This document shows, piece after piece, positions 1 through 14,300 of a stretch of DNA of 64,000 bases. The translations under genes and the position numbers were made by a program. The notes below the pieces were generated by a model. That model had not been told where the DNA came from. It worked only from the letters and a program-made list of their open reading frames with translations, and made no database searches. The DNA comes from Caenorhabditis remanei (lineage: Eukaryota > Nematoda > Chromadorea > Rhabditida > Rhabditidae). The stretch covers positions 9,920,001 to 9,984,000 of the forward strand of contig NC_071329.1 in assembly GCF_010183535.1 (NCBI RefSeq), read 5' to 3'. Each line of letters opens with the position of its first letter. Positions within the stretch are counted from its first letter, which is position 1.

Positions 1-157
1 GAAGGGATGGAAGAGGTTGCTCGCGTTCGAAGTCGAATCCCCATTTCTGGCTTTCCTGCTCTCTCATACGCTTGCAAGCTTTATCAAGCCATTCCCGGGT
101 CCTGGAACGTTGTTCCGGAGTCGGACGTCCGAAAAGACAACGACGAGCAGATGACAT
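1..157 (-). CDS. cki-1: CKI-1-like cyclin-dependent kinase inhibitor (p27/KIP family), N-terminus, partial
   Basis: Reading the minus strand from the ATG at 157 gives 52 codons running off the window edge. The protein begins MSSARRCLFGRPTPEQRSRT and continues through a helical linker to KWGFDFEREQPLPS. This is the KIP/CIP inhibitory domain: the LFG cyclin-binding motif near residues 8-10, then the W-x-FDF...PL segment that contacts the CDK (compare p27 CRNLFGP...WNFDF). Family knowledge: these proteins bind cyclin-CDK complexes in the nucleus and block G1/S entry. The start is supported by an acceptor-like TTTCCAACAG on the minus strand, 8 nt upstream of the ATG, probably an SL1 trans-splice site. 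C. elegans has two tandem paralogs (cki-1, cki-2) on chromosome II; the N-terminus resembles my memory of CKI-1 more. The rest of the gene lies outside the window. The gene-free 14 kb upstream fits a gene with large upstream control regions. Confidence 0.85.
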   Translation of the reverse strand, partial: MSSARRCLFGRPTPEQRSRTREWLDKACKRMREQESQKWGFDFEREQPLPSL

Positions 158-3100
158 TCCAGTGGCTGTTGGAAACAGAATGAGACTAGCTGAAAGAATG
201 AAAAGTTTAGAAAATGAGTCAAGGTAAAAAATACGGTAAGTGAGGAGAAAAAGGAGAAGCTGAGATAAAGAGTACGAAACAAAATGGAAGGATAGAGAGT
301 AATTGCTCTCAAGCGAGACGCCCTCCCGTCACGAACACATACATTTGAATATATCCATCGGAGGAAAAGAGAGGGAGAGACCCGCCTCCCTCTTTCCACG
401 AGAAGAAGAAGAGAGGGGAGGAGTCATAAGCGTTACCCGGAGGCATCGAGTGTAATAGGGGGTTAGAAGAGGTGGCCCGAGGTCAGCAGTCGGATAAAAG
501 AAGGGACCAAACAAATACGTATATACTATGCGCAATGTCTGGTCGCACCGAACGGCACCACTTCGGCGGGGGACCGGCGGATCAGATTACTTTTAACAGA
601 TACCGGGGCTCTTTTTCGGACGGACCGAAAGTTGATAGAAGAAAAAAGAAGAAGGGAAAAGCATAAACAGTCGGGAACTTCTGAGAAAGGGAATACGAGA
701 GGAGATCTGATGAGAGAGTAACAGAGATGAAGAGCAGACCGGAAGAAGCTTCAAGAAGAAGATGATTGATTACGGTTATAACAAGGATATTTTGAACCAA
801 TTAGTTCTTGTTTTTATCGATTGTAGAGATGCACTTCATTTTTTAACCTAATGTCAGAAATCAAAACTGCAAATTCTTTTGTTTTCGGATTCAGTTTCAG
901 AAGTGTGGATACACACGAATTTTCTGCTAAAATATCTGATTAAATCTTACTAATGTACTCAACAATTTCTTAATTACGGGTACCAGATGAGAGGATATGA
1001 AGATTAGCAATGGTGTGTAAAAAGATTCGAAGCTAATGTCAGGAGTCTGTAGGAAGAGTTGGTCAACGGACGCAATCCCCATTCCACGAGAAAGATTACA
1101 CAAAAGTTATACGAATGATGACTTTCTGGAAACCAATGTCAGAAGTGATTCATACATTTTCCATTAGCTCACTTTGTCATTTTTGGTCCATTTTATACAA
1201 TGTTTACACTTGATTGCAATGTGTCATTCGTGTTACAAAAACATTTTCCCATCCGGTTCTTCTTCTTGCTCTCTCCATTCTTATACTTGGACACCTTGGT
1301 ACCGGATGGTGGTACGACTATGACTAATTGGATAAACAAATAGAATGAATTTGTGGAAGAAGAACGGGAGAAGACGAGTACAAGTATATACAATAGGATG
1401 ACGAAGAAGACAAGGTGTATAGTTGAGAAGAGTGAAATGATAGGAAGAAGCGGTGATAGCAACAATAACAACCACGAGGAGAAGACGAGGCGGAAAGAGT
1501 GATACTGTACAAGAGCTCTGTACAAACAGGGCGGTCTCGAGTGGAAAGATAGTTGACCCTTGAAGGGGAATAGTCAACAAATGAGGAGACGATGATCATG
1601 TTGTTACTTGTGATTAGGGTCGAGAACAGACAGTAAGACGTCTGACAAGCGGAAACTTTCAAAGAGAAACAGAAAAACACAGGTGGGGTACTAGTATCTT
1701 TGCTCTTCTGATACGCGATTATAAAGTTCTTAAGAAATATACGAACCTCAAAAGAGAGGATGATTCATGTATGAACTATTAGCACGGCACGCATCTTACA
1801 ACCGCGCTCTATCGAAACTTATGAAAATTGTGTGCGAAGGTGAGAGACTCAGAGAAAAAGACACATTTTTCAAGGGGATTTCGGTGGAGCGCAGTTGTAA
1901 CAACTGTACCGAGCTAATAACAGCCGCGAAGCTTCAAACTGAAATCCAGCCATTTGTCAGTAGAAGCAACCAACCGGGTGCTCTAAATCGAGGATATTGC
2001 ACCAAGAAACGAGCATCTGTCCCGAATGGTTGAGAGAAGAAGGAGAAGGATATGTGTGCGTAGAGTGGTTGTAACGAAGGAGAGAAAGCTTATGGAAGAG
2101 AGCCAGATGTTTGAGAGAAAATAGGGAGGGAAGGGAGAGGATCGAGAACAACCACAACAAAAAATTATGTAGCACGTAATTATGAAATCCATTTAGACCA
2201 GTAGAGATATATCAAGCTGGTTTAAGGCAGGTAATGAGGAAAAGGTGAATGGAATGAGGAATGGGGGAGGAGAAGCCAGGAGTTATCTACAACCCCTGGA
2301 TTCATAAAACATATAGAAGCTGGGGGAAATATAAGCGAGGATAATGAGAGAAAAAGAAAATAGACATGTGTCAAACCTTCTCGAGACTGAATACGTAGTG
2401 CAGATAATAGATTGATATCACTTTCCTTTACCTCCCAGTCAAAAGTCGAATTCATTTAGTACCTCCTCCAAATGAACATTTCCCATAACACAACGGCGGT
2501 TAGGTACAAGGAGAAAACAGAACGAAATGCGAGAGACAGACGGCTCGTCTCATCTACACTTCGCTCCGCCCATTTTTCCGTTTCGACGCCGCCCTCCGCT
2601 AGAGGGTTGGCACTCTGCCAAGAAAAAGATAGTGTAGAAGACTGAGAGACGCAGAGCAATTCTATCGTCCCTCCCGCCAACACCCTGATCATCGCAACTT
2701 TCGTGTTACTTCGTTGGTGTGAGTGAAGCATGAAAATAGTACGAGAATGAAGAGGAAAATGGTGACTCTGGCGTGAAAAGTTTGATAAGATTACTCCTAT
2801 CGTTACAATAATTTTGGGTAATAATGTAACACCTTTCCATTTTGTTTTACTCAATTTCTACTATAAGCTTATCAGTTGGAGGTTTTTAAATTGGTAAGAA
2901 AACGGAATTGAGTTTTTTGGTGGTCGGTGACTGTACACATTTCAGGACGATATAAGAAAGTTGTGAAAGGAGAAAAGGGGGGAAGAACGAAAAGAAGAAG
3001 GAGGAATATTGACTGTCGACCTGCAAGTTGCTCTTATCAGGAATTGAGTTGAACAATGCTCCAAAAATAAGACATAAAGAGAAAGAGAGGAATGATAGTT

Positions 3101-4441
3101 CTTGGAGGAAAGGGAGGAGACACGTCATTCTGAAGGGGACTGTTGTCGGTTGTTGCAGTCAAGATGGGTGAAAAACAAAAATGTTTCGGGAAAATAGTAC
3201 AGCTGAAATTAGGAAATATTTCATTTTGGAATTCAGTCAGAGGTTATGGAAATAGAGTTTTTGGGTATTGTTAGGTTGAATAGATACTGTAGATGGTTTG
3301 GAATATATTTCTCTAGAGCATTCAATCTACAGTAACCTAATGAATTGAACTCTTTCAGAGCACGATCCGATTCATATTCCTGAATCTTCTAGATCTCTTC
3401 CATAGAGCTGATTCGTCATTCTAACTTTCTCTTAGTACTTTGATACTACATTCTCCCTTTCACTTAACTACCCCTTCCGTGTTTGTTTCATCATTCAACC
3501 TTCTTATCTTCTCGTTGAAATCTCAAACACTTCTTGTGAGTACACCACCTAAAAAACCGACCAATTCATCATCATCTTCATCAGAGAATTGAAATTTTCT
3601 ACGAAATACCGATCATATGATTTCAAAAATGAGTGAAACGGGTTCCAAATCTCCTGAATAAGGAGGAAACGGTTTCTAAGTCTGACACAAACAAACAACT
3701 TTGAATAGGAAGAAGCTGCTTCATCTCATCCGTTGACACCGTTTTTCCCGCTCAGATCCTCATGAAAGATCTCATGAAAAATTGGGAAGAAAAACAAAAA
3801 CATTCCATCGGCAACATGGTGGTGAACACATGTGGAAAGTAGGGTAACTAGGAGGAGAGAATAAAGGAAATAAATAAAATGCGAAAAGTAATTTCTTTTG
3901 TCTTTCGGAGGTTCCGAACCACTTGTGCTACTAGAAAAGAAACTAATTCCGATAGGAACGACTTGATGGAAATTAATTGGAAATAGAGTGAAACATTACA
4001 GGAAAATCGGTTCACAGTTTTGGTTCAGAGAGGAAGGTGGATCATGAGGTGAGATGAATACATCACAATGAATATTCTTGCAGTGAAAACGGAGCAGGCG
4101 CTACAGTATACTTGTTATAAAGAAGATGAATAAATCGAAATCTTCAAATTTTCCCAGAACCTCCATACTCATAACCTTCTCAAAGATGACCGCAACTACT
4201 TGACCTTCTCATCTATTTTTCTTCAGAAGTACACATTCTCATGTCATTTCATATTACTCTCATCGTGTCCTACTTTTTTCCATTTTAGTTTTTTAAATGA
4301 TAATCTCATAATCTTAATCGTGTTCGTAGAACCTTCCAAAAAACGACTGTGTTCAAAATTTCTGTAACCACAGTTCTCATTCACAACATTTCCCATTCTC
4401 GAAATTCTCTCCCATGTGGAGTTTTTTTTCGAATTCAATCA

Positions 4442-5276
4442 TTTCGCGCCACGCGAATCGAAATTGAAAAAAACCTGTCCACCTTCACTTTTGGCGCCAA
4501 AAAAATTTCGACAAAATTTCTCTTTCTTTGTCCCATTATTTCGTTTTCACATGTGTGAGGTGAGTGCGCAAGAAACAAAAACAGCAGGGCGAAATGGTCA
4601 TTTTCGCGCAGCTGATCATGGCGATTGGCATGATGCCAACAGAAGAGAAAAATGCAACATGTGATCACTTCGAAACAAGGGATGATGAAGTTTTTGGTGA
4701 TGATGGCGAAGCCAGATGTTGCCATTTTGGCGATTAGGGACTAGAAATTTGCTCAAACTGGATAGTACAGTATCTAAAAGTTCGTATGAAAGGTTTTTAC
4801 CAGTCAAAGGTCATGAAAATATTGAACAAAGCCATGGAACACCCAGGAATTCCTTGAAAGATATCAGGGTCTTAATTTTTTAAATTAGTGAAATTAGAGA
4901 ACTAGAACTCAATTTCACCAGATTTCCCAAATGAAACCTCCATCTTCACCCATTCCCGAAAATTGAAGTTGATTACAGTATCCAAGATCTGGAAACGCTT
5001 TTGCCCTATTTGAACTAAATCGTCCTTCACAGAATCATCTCTGAATCATTGAGATTCTCATGAGAAGCAATGCATACCTATCCTAAATCTTCATTGACAA
5101 AAACGAGAGAAAATGTCATCGTTTGGCAACCATTGGCATCTCTTTTGCCACCATTTTCCCATTCAATTCCGCCCGCAATCCGACCGGTTCTACTCATTTC
5201 CAAAACGATCGACGCCCAAAAACCGCCATTGACAAAAAACAATTTTTAAATTTCCGTCGCCCATTTTTTTGGCGGG
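4442..5276. promoter_or_regulatory. Cluster of E2F/DP-like motifs upstream of cki-1
   Basis: Seen directly: TTTCGCGCC at 4442-4450, the perfect palindrome TTTTGGCGCCAAAA at 4489-4502, TTTTCGCGC at 4601-4609, TTTTGGCG around 4725-4732, and TTTTGGCGGG at 5267-5276. The E2F consensus is TTTSSCGC, and the palindrome holds two overlapping sites. A further GGCGCCAAAA lies at 13211. The nearest coding gene is the CDK inhibitor, 4.3-5.1 kb away on the minus strand. E2F control is an inference from motif and location. Confidence 0.45.
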
Positions 5277-8200
5277 TGAAACTTGAAATTTGGTGTGTTT
5301 ATAAGGAGTATTCAATGATCTGATGAGGTTGTTGGAAAGGGCAAAGACTGCCGAGATGGAAAACAACCTATTTGATGAATATTTGAAAATTCAAACAAGT
5401 AGGGAGGTGGAAGTTGAAAATGATATATTCTGATGTAAGACGATTTTGGTCTGAAACACTTTCTGTATCCTACTTTAGCTCGAGTGTTTGATCTAACCAT
5501 ATTTCAGACTTTTCGAATCGAAACTGAGTAAATATCTGGGAATTTTAATTATGTTACTTATGTTTCAACATTCCAAGTTTCTCAGTAGTTCCAAAATTCA
5601 AATCTGTTGTTCCTGAATCTCCATTACTACCTCCCTTCCATTCTCCCTACACGAGTCTTTAGGTACTTCTCCGTTACACCATAAATATGCAAATGTTGAA
5701 GCCAAAGAAGGAAAGAAGCGTGTCAACAATAAACACGGAAATTTGCATATTCATTTTTATTGCAAATGGATGGGAACATGGTAACGAGAAGGTAACTAAC
5801 GAGAGTCTCTTATCAATAAAACGAAAAAAATCGAGAGAGTAAGAAATGGGTAAACGACCATTTCGAGGAGTTTATGAAGATATAAAATAGAGAATGGGTG
5901 GGATAAGAATATAAAAATGTAGAACGTATCGGTAGGACAGTATCTCGTAAAAAACAGAGGAGAGGAAGAGGGAGATGAATTTGAATTTGTTTCGGAGAAG
6001 CATGGGAACACTCGTTTCAGATCTAGGAAACTAGAGGAAGTCAGGGGACACATAATTAGTTCCAAAGAGGAAAGCTCCGAGACATGAAGTTACGAAATTA
6101 CTTTTTCTCACTTGAGCAATACTATTCACTCTGGCTCTATACCATCTTTCATTCTTCCAAACTAAAATAAACTATTTTCAATATGAATTCAATATCTTGA
6201 ATTATCTGAAACACCCCTCACGGTAGAGACTGTTGACCTACAAACTCTCTTGTTGGGGTTTCAAATTTCAAGAGATTCTCGATGAGATAACCGGAACAGA
6301 AACGTCAAAATTTGTCGGTCGGTTGAGTGTCTTCACTAATTCGAAGCATCGGTGATTGGTATCTTTCAATTCTTCTCCTCCTACGCCTATTCGCATATCT
6401 CCTCAATAATCGGACGGACTGCCGACACAAAAATTGAGTTATGGGTGACAACACACGAAGAATTTGAAAATTGAGATGAGAGGAGAGAAGAAGGAGATGT
6501 AATTGACGAGAATTTCAATGAGAAGAATCAACATGACCCCCTTATGAATGCTCTTCTTTATGTTTGGAATGTCCAATTTCGAAGTGAGAAGAGGAACACT
6601 TCAAAAAAGTGGTGAAATGGACATTGAGAGGGGAGCCAACAGGTGCAGGGACCTCGAACGGAACAAAAAGAAGTTGCGCAAGAGCATAATGGGATAGAGA
6701 ATGAGAGAGGGGGATGTGGGAATGGTGAGAATAAAGAGAAATGAGAAAAAGCCGATTTGGGTTACGGTAGAGGTGTGGACTCTCTATTTAGAGAATGAGG
6801 ATGTTCAAAAAACAAAACGGTTTTGGAACTACCAGTTATATCGATACAGGGTTTTAAAACAGTATATTTTCAAGGATTTCCGTTCCGGATAGGAAGGAAA
6901 GACCCCACGAGAAGAGTGTTCGAGACATTCATCACGAATAGTACAAATTTTATTTCTCGATGAAAGGTTTCACCAGCTGTGGAACACCTGACAAACACCT
7001 GGGCTTTTCGTGACTAACTCTCATTTCTTTAATTGGTACCCTCTAGCAAAAGGGCTTGTATACTTCAAAAGAATGTCCATTTAACACTCAAAAAAGAAAA
7101 AACCGAAATGGATAAGCATCTTCCGAACAACGACAAATGACTTTGATGATGACTTGTTCAAACAAATCTGCCGCCGTTTTTTGATTATAAAAACGGCAAA
7201 AAACGACTATGTTGTCCTTGGAGGAACGGTTTGTCGGCATACTTGGCACGGCGCCAGAAGTCTCTTCAAATGAGAATGAGATAAATTCATTTTGTCATCG
7301 GAAAGAAGACGAGTGAAGAGGTATTACCAATCAGAGCGCGGCTTTTCGAGATTTTTATCTGAGGATTCTGACGGTGGAATGACCTTAAGATGAGGACTAT
7401 GATAGCGGTTAGGCCTATTGCGTGATGAAAATGCAATCGGTAAAAAAGAGAATCGCCGGTTGAATAAGAAGACGGTAGATACAAAAACAGTATGAGAGAG
7501 GGGATGTATGGGAGGGTTTTAGTTTGAATCAGGCAACAGTAGTCTAGGAGAAAATGAAGAACTTTCTGAGTTTTGACTTTGTCTTTTGAATAGATTTTCA
7601 AGAACCACCGAGATTACCTTTTAAAAGTCAGATTACGGTAGCTACAGTAAATGAACCAACAGTGGAGGAATTCCAAAGAAATAAGAGTAAATTCCAGAAT
7701 CAGTAATAATTCTCCAATATTCACAAGTTTTGGACAAAATTGTAACAGTTACTGACTTCCTGATTCACCCGAAAACCAGTTTCACATAGAAAGAGCACGT
7801 TGTAATAGTGTCAAGTGGTCTTTTCAATTTTACACATGTTTCAGGCAACGAAATCAATTTTTTAGGTAAAACATATGCCTGGAAGGAGGTTATCATTCGA
7901 CACACTCTTATCATTCGCCTCCAGAAACTGTTTCTCTTTTCTTTTTTTTCTTTTTCTGATTCCTTGTTTGTTCTTTTTCTTTCTGTTCTCAATTTCTTTT
8001 AATTATGATTTCCGAGTCTCTTCAGATAGGAAAATTGCGCCAAAACTCTGTGTAACTACAATACAAAACTATTTGTGAGAGAGGGAATGAGAACAACAAA
8101 GAAAATATCGGTGGCAAAATGTTTTTTGGAGAAGAAAGAAGCTGGACGGTAGACGGAACGGAGGGGTCAAGGAGGCATTCGGCACACTCATGTTTGGAAA

Positions 8201-8285
8201 TGAAATATAAATATTTCATGTGTCAGGGGGTGAAACATTTCGAGTGTGGGTCAGAAAGCGAAAATAGTAGTATCATATGAGGAGT

Positions 8286-8307
8286 TGATCACTTATTTAA
8301 GTGATCA
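8286..8307. promoter_or_regulatory. Perfect 22 bp palindrome containing two CACTTA/TAAGTG half-sites
   Basis: TGATCACTTA followed by TT and then TAAGTGATCA is a 10+2+10 perfect inverted repeat. TAAGTG resembles the core bound by NK-2 class homeodomain proteins, so it may be a paired binding site or simply a hairpin. No function is shown. Confidence 0.35.
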
Positions 8308-11300
8308 TTCGCTTCCCAAAAAATGCACAAGTAATTGTCAGAAGTCTCTATAATTAAACTTTCAGACAATTTTTAATTTGGCTTGAACTGATCTGAACGA
8401 ACAGAACGAAAATATCATCGAGTTGTATTATCCCGGATTGTTTTTACAATGTTGCTCCATCGAGAATTGAGAATACACCGAATTAGAATTGAAGAAGAAA
8501 ACAGTAAAAAGTTAGTAACTATCCACCGTTTTGAGCTGATAGAATGTAGTAATCTGAAAATCGGGCTTTGTTCAACTCCGCATTATTCCATATGAAACAT
8601 TCGAGAGAATTTCAGACAATAGGGTATCAAATATACCTAACTTATTGCTGCCTATGCCAGATTAAAATGAGTTTTCCCATTTCTCTTCAGTTAAACCAAC
8701 TCCGGTATTCCAAACCGAGAAACACTTTCTTGAATTCAACAAAACCTTTTTATTTTTTCAAAAGCGGGTCAAGTTGACATCTCGATTACGGTAATTAACC
8801 CATCGAACATTTCACCCTTTCCTGGTAGTACAAGACCACGAATCGCCCATTTTGTGACCATTAACTCGTCTGTATAACATCAGCTCCTTCTTCGATTGAC
8901 ATGTGTCAACAATCACATTATTCCCAATTTTTCTTCCTTTTGTCATCCATTTCTTTTCATTCTATTTGCAGTGAACATCGTTCTTTTCTTGGTTTACTGT
9001 AGATGGTATGTAAATGGAGTGTTTGCACAGTTCAATTTACATTTTATTGGGAAAAAAAAACGACATGTTCACGATAGAATAACGATGTCGAGATGAGAAA
9101 AAAACGAATGGAATGTCAAGAAAAGAAGGGATCTTGTGAAATAAATGTACAGTAATACCAACTTCTTCCAAATCTTCTCATCAGATCTATCCTCAAAAAC
9201 CAACTTTCCGATTCCACGCAATCAGATCTTATAAAATAAAATGAAAAAAGTCGGTGACTTCAAAAATGCGGCAAATCGGGTAGTGCCCTTGACATGTGGT
9301 TTTTGGCATCGAATTTTGGAATCTGAGAATTTAGAAAAAGAACATGAAAAAAGAGAAGAGATTATAATCAAAATGTCACTTCGAATAAAAGTTTTTGGTG
9401 GTTTTCTGAAGTGTATGAAGAGAGTTTGTGGTGGGAAAATGGGACTATAAGGAAACCATTTGAATAGGTTTCAGGTGTTGAGTTATGAAAAGCCAGATTA
9501 CATACACGTTTGTGAAGAAAATCAGAGAGGCAAAGAAAATGTGAAATACAGTAACACCTTGTCTGAAGACGTAGTTATGAGGAAGTATAATTAACTACTC
9601 AACAGGAAGTCTCCAAAACGAAGGCTCACCTCAATCAAGACTATCCTGAATCAAAATGAATTTATAACGTCCAAATCAGTTTGTTTCTTTTCCTGGCGCA
9701 AATCTAACTCATTGAACTTCTTCTCCGAAAACAAAATTTGAATATTCTGAAATCTATGAGATCTAGCTACTTCTATCTAAGTTGTTTCCGTTCTCTGTAA
9801 TTAGAAACATTAATGATTTGTCATAGCTATTAGAAATAAACTTTCAAAGTCATCCCAAAACTGGTATCCAACACTTTCAGATAAAAATTCGTTCCAAAAA
9901 TCCTTTGTTTTTCAATTCATTTTTGGAACTCGTATAAAAACTAAATTTATAAAGAGGAAAGACAAAAAGAAAAAACACATTTGAGCTGATTGACTGACAT
10001 AATCAACTGGAATATCCATTCATTAGATCTAATTTGGTTTTGTTTTGTGTACGCTAAAATGAAAAACGAATTAGAACGACCCACTCGCTTCCTGGGCCTT
10101 ATAATTGTCACTACATTCTGGAAAAGGTCAGAACCAGAAAATGGGAAATCTAATATTTCGAATCACATGACTTTTTCTCTTTCAATCATCACTTGAACTC
10201 GAAAAATGAAACAAGGAAGATCTGACAAAAGTTCGAAGGGTTTTGTGGCAACAGGATTGTCTATAATTCATCGTGTCTCCACCCCTTCATTCTTCCTTTT
10301 TCTTTCATCTGAAACCCAGAAATCCTTGGAGCAAAGACCTACCTTCCTTCCTCGTTTTTTCCTACCCTTCACCTCATTTTTCTCACCTTTTTTATTGTTT
10401 CGGGTACGCATAACAAATAGGTCGAAAGACACTTTTTCTTCTCTTTCCAGCCGGACACAAAACGAGAAGGCCTTCCTTTTTTCCTTCTTTCGACGCCCGC
10501 CTCCTTTTTGTGCTCATTTGATTTGTAGCTTTTCAAGTGGCTTTTTTGAAACCCAAATTGTTTTCGAGAAACGAAAACTAAACTAAAAAACCTTTTTCCT
10601 CTTGTCTATTCTTCCAGAAAGTCACAAAACAACACAATTTTCCATTTCACTGATCTAACTCTGAATAAACGGTTTATTTCCATTGTCAGCCATTAAATTA
10701 TTCAAAACTAAAGAGGTTGTACCTAAAAAGTACTCAGACTATTACCACTCTAATTCTGTTTAATTTTTCATGACATTGTATTTTATTTGTGTTATAGTAA
10801 AAAGAGTATTTCTAGTAAAAAGTCTAGTAAAAAGAGTATTTTCTGAAGTGGAAGAGTCGAAAAATTCGCTCTCAGAGTGCATATTTATCTCCTTTGATTC
10901 GCTTTACTGGCACTTATTCGAATGTTTTTCGCATGTAGAGTACCAGAAAAAATGGACTCCCGCGAGAGAAACCAAAAGGTTTTGTTCGTTCACTTTTCAA
11001 TCTGGGTTATCACTTTTCTCTAGCTATTTGCTTGAACTAGAGAATCCTGAAGTCATATCCATGTCATATCCATGTCAAGTTATATGTAGATTATGGAGCG
11101 TGCGGAATTTTTCGTAGTACCCTCTCGATTTCTACATCGATTGTGGAAACTTTGAATTTTGCAAAAAGTCATTCAGATTCCTCCAAACGTCTGTGACCTT
11201 ATCCTTTTTGCGTCACAACTTTTGCACTTTATTTTCGGAACGGCACCACCCATAACGTTATTTTTCTTCCATTAGTATTCCCAATGGTATCTGAAAAGAT

Positions 11301-14300
11301 GGAGAGTGCAGGAAGAACACGTTTTTCCCTTTCTAAAATACAATTTCCCCTTTTTCGAATTTGAAATATTGTGTACTTTAATATGAATCCTTTATTTCTT
11401 GTTGGCACTAACATCTGAAATCTCCTATTCAAGCTACATGCAAAGATCTTTCAACTTATGACTTTCCCATAACTTGACCTCTCTTCCTTGATCTTTCCTT
11501 TGACCTTTTCCTTGTTTCCATCTGTAAAATCCTCCTCCGCTTCTTCTTTTTCTTTCTAACTCTTCATTCTTCTATTTTCTTCATAACCACTTCACACTCT
11601 TTTTCTCTTCACCTCTACTTCGATTCTACTTTTCGACATCTTCTTCTTCTACTTCTTTTTCTTCTTTTCTGCTGCACATTTGCATAGAATTAAACGGACT
11701 TTCGACGACAAGAGAAGGAGGAGCAAAAAGAAATTCGGAAGAGCAACACAGCTTCTTCGCCCTCTGAATAAACGGGATTAGAGTATGTGGCAAAGGTTAT
11801 TCTTCCAATAACTTCCTTTTTCATTTCTCATTCACTTTTTCATGACTACAGTAATATTTTTTTGAATCTTATGAGTGTCATGTGAGATTTTCTCGAAGAA
11901 AACGTTGTATGCTGCTGAGACACTGAAATTTCAGATTTGAACTAGGAAGTATAGATTCCAATTGTTGTCGGAATAATTTTATGTTCAAAATACTTGTTAT
12001 CCCAGATAAAGAAAATCTGAAAGTTAACCCAAAAATAACCTTAGAAGTACGTAAAACTGGTATCGAGTGTTTTGGACTGTATATAAAACTGAAATGTTTT
12101 TGGTATCTTCGATATTCTTGTATAGACACAAGATAGAGTTTATGATACATGTCTCGTCTACAATATTTGTGTTTCTAGAGTACGAGAAACGTATTCTTTT
12201 GTTTTTATAAACAACTTCAATATTTGATTTCTGATTATCTTGAATCCACGTTTAGCATACTTCAATTAGCTCATAGATCAAGAGAATTTGAAAGAAGTAG
12301 CCACTATTTTATCCCAAAAGAAGAGAAAAAGAAAGAAATTTGAACTTTGAAGTGGAATACAAAAGAGAATGAGGAACTTGGGAGATGTTTCATGTTTCTT
12401 GAGTGAGTGCATAAATCGGATGGAGCATTATTTCTTCCTTCCAAAAAACTTTCATCTGACTTTTCCAATTTGCTTGTTTATAACGTGAGACTGATTTCTT
12501 CTAAAAAGTCCAAGTTTCGTTGAAAATCAAAACTCAAAACTCAAAACTTTGCTTCATGTTAAAATCTAGAATATCGAACCTTCCTTGTTCTTGTCAAATG
12601 TTCCAATCTCTCCTTATTTCTTCTTGTTTTCTAAAAATGATTGACAAGAAGATGTTTGAAAATGATTTGAGTGAGAAGCAGACTTATTCAGATCTTTGCT
12701 CATTTTTATTTTCACGACGAATACTCAATGTATCAATAGACAAATGGTTGTGAAGTTCATTCTTTTTCTGGTTTTGAAATCATTCCGAATACACTTATTT
12801 TCTGTCCACGAGAACTTGTCATTTACACTCAATTCATACGTTTATCTTCTTTTTTTTCGAAAAAATAAGAGTGATTCGTTGTTTGAAATAAGGAAAAGCA
12901 TTGTAATTCTATGAAATTTTTGAATTCGAGATTCAATATTTGACCACTACTAAAGTTCGAACAGTTTCAGTATGAAATAACAATAATGAAATAGTAAGTG
13001 TAGATTTTCCTACGAAATCATAAATATTCCAAGCTGAAATAGAATCCTATAGTATAGTAATACAAAAAGATGCATCAGACTTTTCCGGTTGATCGTTTTT
13101 TGTCTGCAATGAAAAAAAAACCAGAGATCCGATTATTATTTCCAGTTAAGATATTTTTCCGTAACTCCGATGACCTTTGTCATCCGAATTCCGATGTCTG
13201 TGTCCACTTCGGCGCCAAAAAGATTCCGCGTCGAAGCTCCGAGATTTTTGAAAGAAACTCTGACACATGTCTAACTCTCCTGTCTACATATACACTTTTC
13301 GATTCGACACACAATTCAATTTCAGAGTCTCTTTTCCGCCCCCTATCATCATAGTCATCATCATCATCGTTTTGTGCTCGTTGGAGCCGCCCATTTCTCC
13401 CTTTTCTCTTTTTTTGTGCTCCTTCTCCTTATTTCCACCCAAAAAGTTCGTCTTGATCGCGCACTTTTTGGGAGAACGAAAAGGGAAAGGGAGAATCATC
13501 TTCTCTAAATTTTTCTTTAATAGAAATGTGATCATAGACATCAAAAATTAGTCATTCTCAGAATGTCCTATCGTTTCGTTTTCTTTCATTCTAGAAGTTG
13601 ATCCTTTCATCCCAAATTCTGGAGTTTCACGAGAGAGAGGGGGAACGAAAAGAACGATTGACACACACAGAAGTTGACCAAAATAAAAGAAAAAGCTGTG
13701 AAATTTTAATAGTTTTTCAAAGCAAAAACAAACCGCTCCTTTCTCTTTCCAATCCGGATTTTCCTGTGCCAAAAAGGTCCAGACAGACAAATCCACAAAC
13801 CAACAAGTACTTTTTTCTCCTCCCGTTTTGTTCTTCTTTTTACTTTTTTCTCTTAAAGTTTCTCACTTTTTCGGAGTCAGATCTCTAATAATTTGGAACG
13901 GAAGATTAGATTTTCCACTGTTTCTTCGCGAAATCAAATTTTGAAAACTTTTGAAAATCAACTAACCCCTCTCACTCCCTTTTCCCTTTTTCTGTTCGAT
14001 GATCTTCTGGAAAAAAAAACGAACTTTTGAATGTTGTATATTGAATTGAAGTCTAAAAAATGTTGTGGTATAAGATGAAATCTGTGGTGCAATCAAACTG
14101 CAATTCACTCCTCTCATAACCTCTTCGTTTTCTGATATCCCAAGGGACTATCCCTTCCGTCCTTCTTCTTCGTCTTCTCTATTTTCTCTTCATTTTTGCG
14201 ATAGACTCTTTGATATAAAATGCAGCTGCAATCCCTTCCTTCTATTGTCTCCATACATTATTCGTCATCTCGATTCGTTTTCTTTTCAATTATTAATTTG

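Noticed and set aside
1193..1680. Overlapping minus-strand open frames of 99-118 codons
   Set aside because: Three frames over the same purine/pyrimidine-skewed DNA give Ser/Phe/Leu-rich peptides with no domain, no splice partners and no consistent start context.
10206..10586. Plus-strand 126-codon frame
   Set aside because: The peptide is dominated by F, S, L and P runs from CT-rich DNA and has no recognisable fold or joined exons.
13070..13551. Overlapping frames on both strands around 13.1-13.5 kb
   Set aside because: Frames on both strands mirror each other over TCATCATC and T-rich runs, and none shows protein family features.
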